A DNA stretch of 64,000 nt, from assembly GCA_047017005.1 (NCBI GenBank), contig JBKXSZ010000001.1, positions 1 to 64,000 on the forward strand, read 5' to 3'. The notes under the pieces are model-generated. The model searched no databases and was not told the origin of the DNA. It saw nothing but the letters and a program-made list of their open reading frames with translations. This document shows, one piece after another, positions 1 to 9,217 of this stretch. The first letter of the stretch is position 1. The number at the start of each line of letters is the position of its first letter. Source of the DNA: JBKXSZ01 sp047017005. GTDB taxonomy: Bacteria; Bacillota; Clostridia; TANB77; CAG-508. A program made the position numbers and the translations under genes.

Positions 1-10
1 TAATTAGAAT

Positions 11-592
11 ATGGATAACTTAATTGAAATCAGATGGCATGGTAGAGGTGGACAAGGTGCCAAAACAGCTTCCTTGCTACTAGCAGATGCTGCTTTTAAT
101 ACCGGAAAATATATTCAAGGTTTCCCTGAATATGGCCCTGAGAGAATGGGTGCACCAATTACTGCCTATAACCGTATTTGTTCGACTCCTATCCGTATTC
201 ATAGTAACATCTATGAACCAGATTATGTCGTAGTAGTAGACGATACATTATTAGAATCTGTTGACATTACAGCCGGTTTGAAAGAAACGGGTGCTATCGT
301 TATTAACACAACAAAAGATGCAGAATATCTAAAGAAAGTATTAAAGGAATATAAAGGTGGAATCTATACCATTGATGCTAGAAAAGTTTCCATGGAGGCT
401 CTTGGAAAATATTTTCCAAATACTCCTATGCTTGCAGCTATTGTGCATGTATCTGGAATTATGACAGATGAGGCTTTACTAGAAGATATGAAAGATTCTT
501 TTAAACATAAATTTGCAAAGAAACCAGAGGTTATTGAAGGAAATATGAAGGCATTAGAAATTGCCTTAAAAGAAATTAAAAAAGTACAATAA
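11..592 (+). CDS. porG: 2-oxoacid:ferredoxin oxidoreductase, gamma subunit
   Basis: Gamma subunit of a four-subunit ferredoxin-dependent pyruvate/2-oxoacid oxidoreductase, which decarboxylates a 2-oxoacid to acyl-CoA and passes electrons to ferredoxin in the cytoplasm. The 193-residue protein opens with the family pattern RWHGRGGQGAKTAS and then FPEYGPERMGAP, both typical of the POR_C/gamma fold. It is the first of four tightly packed same-strand genes in the order gamma-delta-alpha-beta. Only ten bases precede the start, so its ribosome-binding site and promoter are not fully visible. Pyruvate is the likeliest substrate, judged from the alpha subunit; a branched-chain or 2-oxoglutarate enzyme is not excluded. 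Confidence 0.93.
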   Translation: MDNLIEIRWHGRGGQGAKTASLLLADAAFNTGKYIQGFPEYGPERMGAPITAYNRICSTPIRIHSNIYEPDYVVVVDDTLLESVDITAGLKETGAIVINTTKDAEYLKKVLKEYKGGIYTIDARKVSMEALGKYFPNTPMLAAIVHVSGIMTDEALLEDMKDSFKHKFAKKPEVIEGNMKALEIALKEIKKVQ

Positions 593-627
593 TCCTTTAA
601 AAATATATTAAGAAAGGAAGGAACAAG

Positions 628-933
628 ATGAGTAATAAAATAAATCCCAAAACACCAATGGAAGAAATAACTCCAGGTGGAGATATTTATGATGCCGGAA
701 ATGCAAGAGATTTTAAAACTGGTGATTGGAGAAGTGTAAGACCCGTATTTTTATCTGATAAATGCAAACAATGTGGTCTTTGTTTCCCTGTTTGTCCGGA
801 TAATGCAATTCCAGTTGGTGATGATTTAAAAAGAAAAGATTTTAATTACGATTATTGCAAAGGATGTGGCGTTTGTGCAAAAACTTGCCCATTCAATGCA
901 ATCGAAATGAAAGAGGAAGGAGTGGAAAAATAA
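628..933 (+). CDS. porD: 2-oxoacid:ferredoxin oxidoreductase, delta (2x[4Fe-4S]) subunit
   Basis: Ferredoxin-like delta subunit that relays electrons from the TPP centre to free ferredoxin. The 101 residues contain two [4Fe-4S] motifs, CKQCGLCFPVCP near residue 46 and CKGCGVCAKTCP near residue 77, the normal content for PorD. A good Shine-Dalgarno (AAGGAAGG) lies just upstream. The stop codon directly touches the start of the alpha-subunit gene (TAAATG), indicating translational coupling within the por operon. Confidence 0.94.
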   Translation: MSNKINPKTPMEEITPGGDIYDAGNARDFKTGDWRSVRPVFLSDKCKQCGLCFPVCPDNAIPVGDDLKRKDFNYDYCKGCGVCAKTCPFNAIEMKEEGVEK

Positions 934-2121
934 ATGGGAATACGAGAAAGATTAAGTGGTAATGAAGCGGCAGCTACTGCAATGAAACAAATTAATCCAG
1001 ATGTTGTTGCAGCTTTTCCAATTACCCCTTCTACTGAAATACCACAATACTTTTCAACATTTGTTGCAAATGGAAGTGTTGATACTGAATTTGTCGCAGT
1101 GGAAAGTGAACATAGTGCAATGAGTGCTTGCATAGGTGCAGAGGCTGCTGGTGCAAGAGCCATGACAGCTACCTCTGCAAACGGATTGTCTTTAATGTGG
1201 GAAATGATATATATTGCTTCCAGTTTAAGACTCCCTATTGTTATGTCTTTAGTAAATAGAGCTGTATCTGGACCATTAAACATTCACTGTGACCACTCTG
1301 ATGCAATGGGAGTACGTGATAGTGGTTGGATCATGCTATTTTCAGAAAACAATCAAGAAGCTTATGATAACCTTTTAATGGCACATCGTATTGCAGAACA
1401 TCCTGATGTAAGATTACCATTATTAGTATGTCAAGATGGTTTCATTACCTCACATTCCATTGAAAATATTGAGTTATTAGAAGATGAAAAAGTTAAAAAA
1501 TTTGTAGGTGAATATCATCCAGAACATTATCTATTAGATAGCGAAAATCCAATAGCAATTGGACCTTTAGACTTACAAGCTTACCTCTTTGAGCATAAAG
1601 TACAACAAGCAGAAGCAATGAAAAATGCAAAAAAAGTAATTGCAGATGTTGCAAAAGACTTTAAAGAATTAACAGGAAGAGAATATAGCTTTTTTGAAGA
1701 ATATCAATTAGCAGATGCCGAGTTTGCTATTGTATGTATGAACTCTACGGCAGGAACAACAAAATATGTCGTAGATAACCTACGTAAACAAGGAATAAAA
1801 GCTGGACTTTTAAAATTAAGAATGTTTAGACCATTCCCAGTAGAAGAAATAGCAAAAGCATTATCCCATCTAAAAGCAATTGCTGTTTTAGATAGAGCAG
1901 ATTCTTTAAATGCTGCTGGTGGTGCTCTTTACGAAGATGTTACTTCTAGCATGTATGTAAACAACTATCATGTACCAATTGTAAATTATGTATATGGAAT
2001 TGGTGGTAGAGATACCACAACAAAAGAAATAGAATCTGTATTTACAGATTTACAAGAAGTTGCAAAAAACGGTACAATGGACAATCCATATCGCTATTTA
2101 GGATTAAGAACAAAAAAATAG
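934..2121 (+). CDS. porA: 2-oxoacid:ferredoxin oxidoreductase, alpha subunit
   Basis: Alpha subunit (395 aa), holding the pyrimidine-binding and transketolase C-terminal-like domains of the enzyme. Family features include AAFPITPSTEIPQY near the N-terminus, the ESEHSAMSACIGAEAAGARA stretch around residue 60, and a C-terminal domain around residues 255-370 (MFRPFP, DRADSLNAAGG). The length matches separate PorA subunits of archaeal/clostridial type rather than the single-chain clostridial PFOR. The start abuts the porD stop, with the Shine-Dalgarno inside the end of porD. The substrate is inferred as pyruvate from overall resemblance, not proven. Confidence 0.94.
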   Translation: MGIRERLSGNEAAATAMKQINPDVVAAFPITPSTEIPQYFSTFVANGSVDTEFVAVESEHSAMSACIGAEAAGARAMTATSANGLSLMWEMIYIASSLRLPIVMSLVNRAVSGPLNIHCDHSDAMGVRDSGWIMLFSENNQEAYDNLLMAHRIAEHPDVRLPLLVCQDGFITSHSIENIELLEDEKVKKFVGEYHPEHYLLDSENPIAIGPLDLQAYLFEHKVQQAEAMKNAKKVIADVAKDFKELTGREYSFFEEYQLADAEFAIVCMNSTAGTTKYVVDNLRKQGIKAGLLKLRMFRPFPVEEIAKALSHLKAIAVLDRADSLNAAGGALYEDVTSSMYVNNYHVPIVNYVYGIGGRDTTTKEIESVFTDLQEVAKNGTMDNPYRYLGLRTKK

Positions 2122-2154
2122 GAATAAAAATAAATAGAAAGGACGGAATGAAAA

Positions 2155-3114
2155 ATGGCATATAATTTAAAAGAAGTCGTTGCAAAAAAGCCTGTAAGAT
2201 TTACTTCAGGGCACAGAATGTGTGCTGGATGTGGTGCTCCTCCAGTTACGAGGATGATTTTAAGAGCACTTCATGAAGAAGATCATGCAGTTATTGCAAA
2301 TGCTACTGGTTGTTTGGAAGTTTCAAGTTTTATTTATCCTTATACATCTTGGACTGATTCATATATCCATACAGCATTTGAATGTGCTGCAGCTACCGCA
2401 TCTGGTGCAGAAGCAGCTTATCAATCAATGAAAAGGCAAGGAAAATTACCAGCAGATAAACATACTAAGTTTATTGCATTTGGTGGAGATGGTGGAACTT
2501 ATGATATCGGTCTCCAAAGTTTATCAGGAGCAATGGAAAGAGGCCATGATATGACCTATGTTTGCTATGATAATGGTGCCTATATGAATACCGGTATTCA
2601 ACGTTCTTCAGCGACACCACATTTTGCAGATACCACAACTTCTCCTGCTGGAACTGTAATCCCTGGTAAAATGCAAGCTAGAAAAGACTTAACAGAAATT
2701 ATGGCATCTCATCATTTGCCATATGTTGCACAAACAATTGCTGTAAATAATTTCAAAGACTTATATGAAAAATCAGAAAAAGCAATTTACACAGAAGGTC
2801 CAACCTTCTTAAATGTATTTGCTCCTTGTCCAAGAGGATGGGGATATCCTACCGACATGTTAATGCAAATTAATAAATTAGCCGTCGATACTTGTTATTG
2901 GCCTCTATATGAAGTAGTAGATGGAAAATACAAAATAACATACAAGCCAGCTAAAAAACTTCCTATAGAAGAATTCTTAAAACCACAAAAGAGATTTAAA
3001 CATATGCTTAAACCAGGAAATGAGTGGATGATAGAAGAATTCCAAAAAGAAGTAGACAAACGTTGGCAAGAATTATTAGACTTAGAAGAAATTACAAACA
3101 GAGAAGTAGAATAA
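2155..3114 (+). CDS. porB: 2-oxoacid:ferredoxin oxidoreductase, beta (TPP-binding) subunit
   Basis: Beta subunit (319 aa) that binds thiamine pyrophosphate and the catalytic [4Fe-4S] cluster. It shows the N-terminal cluster ligands in HRMCAGCGAPP, a distant Cys in NATGCLEVS, and the TPP/Mg motif GGDGGTYDIGL ending in CYDNGAYMNTG. A Shine-Dalgarno (GAAAGGACGG) precedes the start, 33 bases after porA. It is the last gene of the por operon and is followed by a clear intrinsic terminator. Confidence 0.95.
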   Translation: MAYNLKEVVAKKPVRFTSGHRMCAGCGAPPVTRMILRALHEEDHAVIANATGCLEVSSFIYPYTSWTDSYIHTAFECAAATASGAEAAYQSMKRQGKLPADKHTKFIAFGGDGGTYDIGLQSLSGAMERGHDMTYVCYDNGAYMNTGIQRSSATPHFADTTTSPAGTVIPGKMQARKDLTEIMASHHLPYVAQTIAVNNFKDLYEKSEKAIYTEGPTFLNVFAPCPRGWGYPTDMLMQINKLAVDTCYWPLYEVVDGKYKITYKPAKKLPIEEFLKPQKRFKHMLKPGNEWMIEEFQKEVDKRWQELLDLEEITNREVE

Positions 3115-3150
3115 TTAAGTAAAGTTAAAAATAGAGTAATTTATATAATA

Positions 3151-3194
3151 ACAACTCAAGGGAGGTATTCCATCTTGAGTTGTTTCTATTTTTT
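3151..3194 (+). terminator. Intrinsic terminator of the por operon
   Basis: Perfect 10-bp stem (ACAACTCAAG / CTTGAGTTGT) with a 13-base loop, followed by a T-rich run ending in TTTTTT, 36 bases after the porB stop. Confidence 0.9.
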
Positions 3195-3347
3195 AAGTAT
3201 ATTTTAATTTTACTTTATTTTAATTTTCAGCTCTTTGTCCCTATTATCATTTATTTTAAACAATGTAAATATTTCTATAATAAATTTACTTTCCCTCTTT
3301 CTAAATAAATATTAATGAGTTTTTGGATAAATTACCTCTATCTTTTC

Positions 3348-3377
3348 TTGACAGGAGTTTTATTTTTCTGGTATGAT
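3348..3377 (+). promoter_or_regulatory. Sigma-A-type promoter for the 3409 gene
   Basis: TTGACA at 3348-3353 and TATGAT at 3372-3377 with an 18-bp spacer. The position rules out the longer reading frame that would start at 3373 and supports the ATG at 3409. Confidence 0.75.
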
Positions 3378-3408
3378 ATATTTTTACGCTAAAGGGAGGC
3401 GATTATAT

Positions 3409-3999
3409 ATGCAGACCAATGGATATTATCCAAATTCTGATGATTCACAAATGTATCTCGTACCACCTCCTTCCAAGATGATACGACAAAGAAATCTGCA
3501 AAAATTGGAAGATGTTATTTCATACCTTGAAAATGTACGGGTTGAAGTAAAACCAGCGATTTTCAGGTATGCATCTAAATTAGCTGAACGGTATACGGTA
3601 TTTCTAAAAATAGAAAACACCAAGTATCAAGAAGAAATACCTCCTGATTTCTTTCTAGATAAGGTATATTTAAATACTTCAAAGATACAAAATCCTAAAG
3701 CACTACCACTTTATACAGAATCTTTAACCTTTGATTTTCCTACTAGTCATGATTTTATCAAAAGATGGAAAATATTTTTTTCTTATTTACTAACAAAGAA
3801 GAAAAAGTTCCTTTGTTTTATTTCTTTTGGTATCTATCTTCCCGAAGATTCTTCTGATTACCAAGCTTGCATGCATATTCTGATAAAGGAGGTCAATATT
3901 TATCAAGAATTTCTTTATCGGATGCACTATTTTACAGTAGAAGCTTATCAGTATGAACCGGAAGAAAAAATTACGATATGGAGAAAATTAAAAGAATAG
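3409..3999 (+). CDS. Hypothetical protein (196 aa)
   Basis: I do not recognise this protein. The start at 3409 is chosen because GGGAGGCG sits about 7 bases upstream and a promoter ends at 3377, making an earlier start impossible. The protein is soluble by appearance, with a Pro/Tyr-rich N-terminus, a basic helix near residues 20-45 and aromatic-rich middle and C-terminal segments; no signal peptide, membrane segment or catalytic motif stands out. It is monocistronic: own promoter in front, strong terminator behind, and the neighbouring genes run the other way or belong to the por operon. Confidence 0.7.
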   Translation: MQTNGYYPNSDDSQMYLVPPPSKMIRQRNLQKLEDVISYLENVRVEVKPAIFRYASKLAERYTVFLKIENTKYQEEIPPDFFLDKVYLNTSKIQNPKALPLYTESLTFDFPTSHDFIKRWKIFFSYLLTKKKKFLCFISFGIYLPEDSSDYQACMHILIKEVNIYQEFLYRMHYFTVEAYQYEPEEKITIWRKLKE

Positions 4000-4014
4000 C
4001 ATTTGTGAAAAAAG

Positions 4015-4057
4015 AAAAAGTAGAAACTTGCTGATTAGCAGTTTCTACTTTTTTCTT
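4015..4057 (+). terminator. Intrinsic terminator after the 3409 gene
   Basis: Arms AAAAAGTAGAAAC (4015-4027) and GTTTCTACTTTTT (4041-4053) with an inner TGCT/AGCA stem, followed by T residues. The A-run on the other side lets it work in both directions. Confidence 0.85.
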
Positions 4058-4070
4058 ACTCGTAAATAGA

Positions 4071-4310
4071 GTGACTCGCATCTTCTCTTTCCTTTTGGGT
4101 TCTAATATAGATATTAAACTCTTCCAATTTTTACATTTCTACTGGTATTTCTATAATGCACTAATTAATATTATTTGATTTCAACTTGTATAGTCTTGTA
4201 TAATCTAGAATTATAACGCTCATATTCTCTGCAATGACTATCATCTCCGCAAATAAAACTTCATCGGCTGGAATTTTATTATTTTCTACATCTCTAAATA
4301 ATGTATGTCA
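4071..4310 (-). pseudogene. Possible remnant of a decayed coding sequence
   Basis: This gap has no intact gene. Read on the minus strand, one frame gives a protein-like stretch (LFRDVENNKIPADEVLFAEM near 4270-4230) interrupted by TAG and TAA codons before it ends at TAA near 4071. The composition resembles coding DNA, but I cannot assign a family. It could be chance. Confidence 0.25.
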
Positions 4311-4331
4311 ATTCCAGTCATTTTAATTTTA

Positions 4332-5235
4332 CTAATCTAATCTTAATCCTCTAAAAACAGGCTGTCTTAAACTTCCATTCTCATTTTTATACATATATTT
4401 AATTGTACAAACTAAAGTCGGTTCTATCCAAATAACGTTCTCTTTAGCTTCAAAAAGATTATAATCTAATTTCTTTTGAGATTTAATTATCTTAAGTGCT
4501 TCACTAGAAATACCTAGTGTAACATGTCCTTTATAAATCAAGTTAGATGTATTGTCATACTGTGCTATGACAATACTATTGACATTCGATTCTTTCTCGA
4601 TATATCCGCACAATGATGAATTCATCATCTTCGAAGTTCTTTATTTTTATCCAATCTTTCGTGCGTTTATCAAAATAATACTTACTATCTTTCCTTTTAG
4701 CTATAATACCTTCTAAATTATTTTGAGTTGTTAGTTCAAAAAGCTTTATACCTTCGTTTTCAACATATCTTGATATACTAATTCTATTATTCTCTACTAA
4801 ACTATTTTGTAGTATTTCTTTTCGTTGCATAAGTGGTAGATCTGTTAATTGTTCATTATCTTTATATAAAATATCAAAAGCACAAAAACTTACGGGCAAT
4901 TTCTTCATTGCAAGTTCTATTTTAAATTTATCAGACATTAAGCTTCTTCGTTGCATTTCAAAAAAGTCTGTTTTATTATCTTTTAAAATAAACAGTTCAC
5001 CATCCAAAATAATATTATTACATTTTATTTGCTTATATATATTATTTAATTCAGGGTATCTAAAGAGTACTCTATCATTTCTTTTATTTCTTAATTCTAC
5101 TTCATTTTTATCTAAATAAGCTATACATCTAATACCATCTAATTTTAGTTCATATATAAAGTCTGGATTGTCAAACGGCTCTTTCTCTTGCGAAATTAAC
5201 ATAGGCTTAATATCTTTTCTCTCAAATAAGTCCAT
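4332..5235 (-). pseudogene. ligD: LigD-type ATP-dependent DNA ligase, frameshifted
   Basis: Ligase of bacterial non-homologous end joining, reduced to the ligase module without polymerase or phosphoesterase domains. The first 210 residues carry the adenylation motif KLDG (Lys31), then DGELF, EGIIAKRKDSKY and WIKIKN. The second part is the OB-fold end (GHVTLGISSEA, PVFRGLRLD). The two halves lie in different frames: after DDEFI the sequence continues as CGYIEKES only after a one-base shift near 4609-4613. The start codon overlaps the ku stop (TAATG), so the pair was translationally coupled. As sequenced the product loses its C-terminal OB fold. A sequencing indel is the alternative. Confidence 0.82.
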
Positions 5236-5986
5236 TAAACTCTCTCTTTTTCAATGCTTTGCCTTAATGCTTCCATTAAGTTGATAATAGTATTTTGGTT
5301 ATCTTCTTGCTTTTGAACTTCTTTACCTTGTATTTTAGTCTCAATTAAATTTTTTAATTTTTCTTGGTACTCATCTTGATATTGTTCTGGATTAAATGGT
5401 GTATTCATACTGTTTATAAGTGCTTTTGCCATTTGTAATTCTTCTGAGGAAATATCTGGCTTTTGATACGTTTTTGGAAGTTCTTTTATATCATCTTGAA
5501 AAAGCATAGTTTGTATTAACATTCCGTCTTCACGAGGAATAATAGCAATTAAGTTTTCTTTATCTCTCATCACTGTTTTGCCAATTGCAATTTTTTGCTC
5601 TTCTAATAATGCCGTTCTCAAAAGTTCAAAAGCTTTCTCTCCACCGTGCCTCTGGAACAGCATAATAAGTTTTATCAAAATAAGTTGGACTTATTTGATT
5701 TAAACTTGCAAAATGCATTATCTGAATAGATTTATCCTTTTCTGTTTTAATCTTTTCTAAATCATCATTTGTAATATTTGTTTTCTGCATACTCATAGCC
5801 TTTTACAATATCTTCACTTTTTACTTCTTTTCCACAATGTCCACAAGTTTTCTTATATCTTATTCTCTGGCCATCTGCTTCATGAAGTTGATTAAAAGAT
5901 ATATCATTATCTTGCGTTGCAGTATACATTGATATTGGAACAGAAACTAAAGAAAAAGCTATTGTAGTTTTATTTGCAACTGCCAT
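5235..5986 (-). pseudogene. ku: Ku DNA end-binding protein, two frameshifts
   Basis: Bacterial Ku homodimer that binds broken DNA ends and recruits LigD. The N-terminal 73 residues are typical (FSLVSVPISMYTAT, FNQLHEADGQRI, a CGHCGKEV zinc-like pair, GYEYAENKY). The frame then breaks near 5773; the continuation (TNDDLEKIK, SPTYFDKTYYAVPEA) is in another frame, which breaks again near 5646 before GGEKAFELLRTALLEEQ. From there it runs intact to the end with a Gln/Glu-rich tail. A Shine-Dalgarno AAGAGGTG precedes the ATG at 5986. With ligD it forms a complete but three-times-frameshifted end-joining operon. Confidence 0.85.
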
Positions 5987-6133
5987 ATTTTCACCTCTTT
6001 ATTTAATATGTAAAGTACTTTTTATTTTTATTATTCTCTAAAAAATAAATCATATACAAAAAAGTAACTTCTTTTGCTACCTTTTCATTAACTTTTGACT
6101 TTGTTTTATTTGTTTATTACTCGTAATAAAATA

Positions 6134-6271
6134 TCAATACCCATAGAGCCATTCCTTTATGATTTTAATTTGCATTTTACGAAAATCGTTTGTGTCGAAA
6201 GTTGTCAATAATGATTCAGTTTTTATTTTTAGGTCAATTACTAATTTTCCTATTTTTGTCTCACTTGCCAT
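6134..6271 (-). CDS. Small hypothetical protein (45 aa)
   Basis: A 45-residue reading frame starting MASETKIGKLVIDLKIK, preceded by AAAAGGAAG at about 7 bases. The sequence is charged and amphipathic with no membrane segment. It lies between ku and the 6360 gene on the same strand. I recognise no family; the call rests on the ribosome-binding site and coding-like composition, so it may be spurious. Confidence 0.4.
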   Translation of the reverse strand: MASETKIGKLVIDLKIKTESLLTTFDTNDFRKMQIKIIKEWLYGY

Positions 6272-6359
6272 TCTTTCACTTCCTTTTGCACAACAAAAGA
6301 GGTGTCCTAAAATTAGAACCCTCTTTGCGCTACTATCTATAAACATTATTATTATATAT

Positions 6360-6902
6360 TCACAAATCTATCTCTTGTTTATTAGAGATTCTACTTTTAA
6401 AATCTTTTATATATTGATTTGTTATTTTTAGTTTGTTCATATCATCTTTCATATCAAAACTAATACATTGTTCTTTATTTTCTTTATTTTTATATATTAT
6501 TATAAAAAATCTATGAAATTCTGTTGATGTTCCTGTTAAAAAAGCACCTATTGGTCCTAATAACATAGCTCCACCAACTGCATTACTTATTGAATTTTGA
6601 ATTTCTTTACTAGTTTTAGTATTTATATCCAGAATTTTATCCTTTTGCAATTTAAAAATATTTCCATAACTTTCTATTACAATTTTATCATTACATAAAT
6701 ATAATATACATTCTGAATTTTCTGCCAAAGGTAATCCACAAACATGATAGTATTTTCCTTGATATATTGCATTATATTGTCTTCCCTTTTTTCTGAGCGT
6801 TTCTTTTTCCTCTTGTATCTTTTTATTCTCCTTATAATGATAATTGAAAAAAAAGATAGTATAAATTATAAATAGTATAAATAATATAATCGCAAACCAC
6901 AT
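6360..6902 (-). CDS. Membrane-anchored hypothetical protein (180 aa)
   Basis: Unrecognised protein with one N-terminal membrane helix (about residues 2-20, WFAIILFILFIIYTIFFF), then a basic, likely cytoplasmic linker. Residues 45-150 look like alternating strands with a short Gly/Ala-rich hydrophobic segment (AVGGAMLLGPIGAFLTG). The pattern suggests a PH-like or GRAM-like sensor or regulator of the membrane, but this is inference. A strong ribosome-binding site (AGGAGGGG) fixes the start. It may be cotranscribed with the decayed ku/ligD genes downstream. Confidence 0.65.
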   Translation of the reverse strand: MWFAIILFILFIIYTIFFFNYHYKENKKIQEEKETLRKKGRQYNAIYQGKYYHVCGLPLAENSECILYLCNDKIVIESYGNIFKLQKDKILDINTKTSKEIQNSISNAVGGAMLLGPIGAFLTGTSTEFHRFFIIIYKNKENKEQCISFDMKDDMNKLKITNQYIKDFKSRISNKQEIDL

Positions 6903-7094
6903 ATTTATCCCCTCCTACAATATATTATATCTTTTATATAAATATATAACAAGCATAATATTGCGACTGTTTTCGACAACATTCGATTAGTATAATGTTT
7001 GTTGAAATATGTTTCAGTTTCTTAATTAAATGCTTCAGACTGGATAGGAAAAATTTTGGTTATTTGTAATAGATAAGATTTATGCTGAAAGTGG

Positions 7095-7128
7095 CAAAAT
7101 AAAAGAGGTTACATTTCTGTAATCTCTT
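7095..7128 (-). terminator. Terminator of the lepB-holB-ricT-ferredoxin operon
   Basis: Stem AAGAGATTACA / TGTAACCTCTT (minus-strand sense) with a TTTC-type tetraloop, followed by TTTTATTTT, directly after the ferredoxin stop. Confidence 0.85.
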
Positions 7129-7135
7129 AACTTTT

Positions 7136-7315
7136 TTATTCGTTACTTTCGACAGGTGCTTCAACTGGGCAAACTCCTGCACAAGTACCACATCCGATAC
7201 AAGCGTCTTTATCAATGATGTATTTGTCATCTCCTTGTGAAATACATGCTACTGGACATTCTGCTGCGCATGCTCCACAACTAATACATTTATCTGTAAT
7301 TTTATATGCCATCAT
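7136..7315 (-). CDS. 2x[4Fe-4S] ferredoxin
   Basis: Clostridial-type 8Fe ferredoxin of about 58-59 residues, a cytoplasmic electron carrier and the likely partner of the Por enzyme at the start of the window. It has two classic motifs, CISCGACAAECP and CIGCGTCAGVCP. The AGGTGGTG ribosome-binding site fits the ATG at 7315 or the next codon at 7312 (MAYKITD). It is the last gene of the minus-strand operon, 39 bases after ricT. Confidence 0.95.
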   Translation of the reverse strand: MMAYKITDKCISCGACAAECPVACISQGDDKYIIDKDACIGCGTCAGVCPVEAPVESNE

Positions 7316-7354
7316 TTTCACCACCTTTCCTATTTCATTTCTTACGTTTCTATG

Positions 7355-8284
7355 CTAAATATCATCTTCTGTTTGATTTTCCTGTTCCATTTTATCTAGT
7401 TTTTCTAACTGTTCTAATTCTTTTAAATCATTTGGATTTTCTACTTCTATTTTTTCATTTTTCTCATCTGATACATTTTTTATGATTTTTACATCTTTTG
7501 CATCATATTTCTTATAGAAATAGTCGTCTCCATCTTTTAGTTTTACTCTTACTACTTCTTTTAATGTTTCAACAGAGTCTACTGTTCCTTTTCCGTCTTC
7601 TGTTTTTACAATAGCTCCTACTTTAGGAAGTCTTGCTAGTTTATCTTCATATACGTCTTGTTCATATTTTAAGCAACACATTAATCTTCCACAGTTTCCT
7701 GATATCTTAGATGGATTTAGAGAAATTCCCTGTTCTTTCGCCATTTTTATGGATACAGTTTCAAAATTTCTTAAAAAAGAACAACAGCATAGTTCTCTTC
7801 CGCAAACTCCATTCCCACCAATTCTTTTTACTTCATCTCTTACACCAATTTGTCGTAATTCAATTCTTGTTTTAAAAATAGCCGCTAAATCTTTAACAAG
7901 ATCTCGAAAGTCAATTCTTCCATCTGCAGTGAAATAGAATAGAATTTTACTGTTATCAAATTTATATTCTACATCTACTAAATTCATGTCTAATCCATGC
8001 TTTTTTATTTTCTTTTGACAAATTTCAAAAGCTTCTTTCTCTTTCTTTTTGTTTTCTTCATAATGTTTGGTATCTTTAGGAGTTGCAATACGAATTACTT
8101 TTTTTAGTGGTGCTACTACTTTTTCTTCTACCACACTACGATTTGCAATTACTACCTCTCCATATTCCTCTCCTAATGCCGTTTCTACAATAACATGGTC
8201 TTTCAAATTAACATGATATTTACCTGGGTCAAAGAAATAGATTTTCCCTGGTTTCTTAAACCTCACTCCTACTATATTTTTCAT
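7355..8284 (-). CDS. ricT: RicT/YaaT, PSP1-domain protein
   Basis: PSP1-domain protein of the RicA/RicF/RicT (YmcA-YlbF-YaaT) complex. In Bacillus this complex binds [4Fe-4S] clusters and stimulates RNase Y processing and developmental phosphorelay. The Cys signature is complete: GNGVCGRELCCCSF near residue 157 and GNCGRLMCCLKYE near residue 198. The C-terminus is acidic and probably disordered. The start (GGGAGG upstream) overlaps the end of holB by about 29 bases, the order holB-yaaT being common in Firmicutes. Confidence 0.93.
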   Translation of the reverse strand: MKNIVGVRFKKPGKIYFFDPGKYHVNLKDHVIVETALGEEYGEVVIANRSVVEEKVVAPLKKVIRIATPKDTKHYEENKKKEKEAFEICQKKIKKHGLDMNLVDVEYKFDNSKILFYFTADGRIDFRDLVKDLAAIFKTRIELRQIGVRDEVKRIGGNGVCGRELCCCSFLRNFETVSIKMAKEQGISLNPSKISGNCGRLMCCLKYEQDVYEDKLARLPKVGAIVKTEDGKGTVDSVETLKEVVRVKLKDGDDYFYKKYDAKDVKIIKNVSDEKNEKIEVENPNDLKELEQLEKLDKMEQENQTEDDI

Positions 8285-9194
8285 TTATTTCCTCCCATAC
8301 TTCTAATAGTAGATTATCAATACACATATCGAAATTAGCATTTGCTTTTAGCTTTCCTTTTGTTTTTTCTACTATTTCCATACTCTTTCTATATTTTTTA
8401 CTTTGCTCTAAATTTCCTATTGCTTGTTGATATAAGATAAGGTTAGCATATTCTAGTAGCTCTAAAATATCTTCTTTATTCTTATATAGCACTTCTGCAT
8501 GATTTATTAAATCAATGGGATTTGTTTTATCTACTGTTAAAAACAACCTCTCTACCTGTCTATATTCCTCTTCTTTATCCTTTAAGCTTAACGCTCTTGC
8601 AATACTACCATCAAAAATTTGTAACATTGTATCGGATAAATTCATTTTATCTTCTGTTTTTTCTAAATATTCTTTTAAAAGATTATCTTCTATTTTTTTG
8701 AATACAATTTTTGTACATCTTGATTTTATGGTTGTAAGTAATAAGCTTTCGTTTGCTGCAACTAAAATTATAGTAACATATTCTGGTGGTTCCTCTAATG
8801 TCTTTAAAAGGCTATTTTGAGCTTCTTTTGTCATACTGTCTGCATCTTTTATGACATACACTTTTTGTTTTGAAATAACTGGTTTTTCAATCACTTTCTC
8901 CTGCATCATTCGAATCTGTTCAATTTTTATGGTATTTCCATCCGGCTTTATTTCTCTATAGTCGGGATGGTTATTTCCATCAAATTCGATACAAGATTTA
9001 CAGGTATTACACGTATTTCCCTCTATAGTTGTATCATCACATAAAAGCATTTTAGCAAATTCTCTAGCAAATATTGTTTTTCCAATTCCACTAGGTCCTA
9101 AAAATAAATAACTATGAGATTGCTTTCCCGATACAATGGATTTGGTTAATATTCTTTTTACTTCTTCATTTCCAATGATATTTTCAAACCCCAA
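8256..9194 (-). CDS. holB: DNA polymerase III delta' subunit
   Basis: Clamp-loader delta' subunit (312 aa), an AAA+ protein that helps load the beta clamp on DNA. It shows Walker A GPSGIGKT near residue 33, a zinc module CNTCKSC near residue 61, the sensor-1 region (NSLLKTLEEPPEYV, with ILVAANESLLLTTIKSRC). The ATP site looks intact, as in some Firmicute DnaX-like delta' proteins. It lies 23 bases after lepB and overlaps ricT. Confidence 0.93.
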   Translation of the reverse strand: MGFENIIGNEEVKRILTKSIVSGKQSHSYLFLGPSGIGKTIFAREFAKMLLCDDTTIEGNTCNTCKSCIEFDGNNHPDYREIKPDGNTIKIEQIRMMQEKVIEKPVISKQKVYVIKDADSMTKEAQNSLLKTLEEPPEYVTIILVAANESLLLTTIKSRCTKIVFKKIEDNLLKEYLEKTEDKMNLSDTMLQIFDGSIARALSLKDKEEEYRQVERLFLTVDKTNPIDLINHAEVLYKNKEDILELLEYANLILYQQAIGNLEQSKKYRKSMEIVEKTKGKLKANANFDMCIDNLLLEVWEEINEKYSRSEV

Positions 9195-9217
9195 ATTTCT
9201 TCCCTCTAATCTTTTTG

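Noticed and set aside
852..1283. Minus-strand 143-codon frame over porA
   Set aside because: Antisense shadow of a well-conserved gene.
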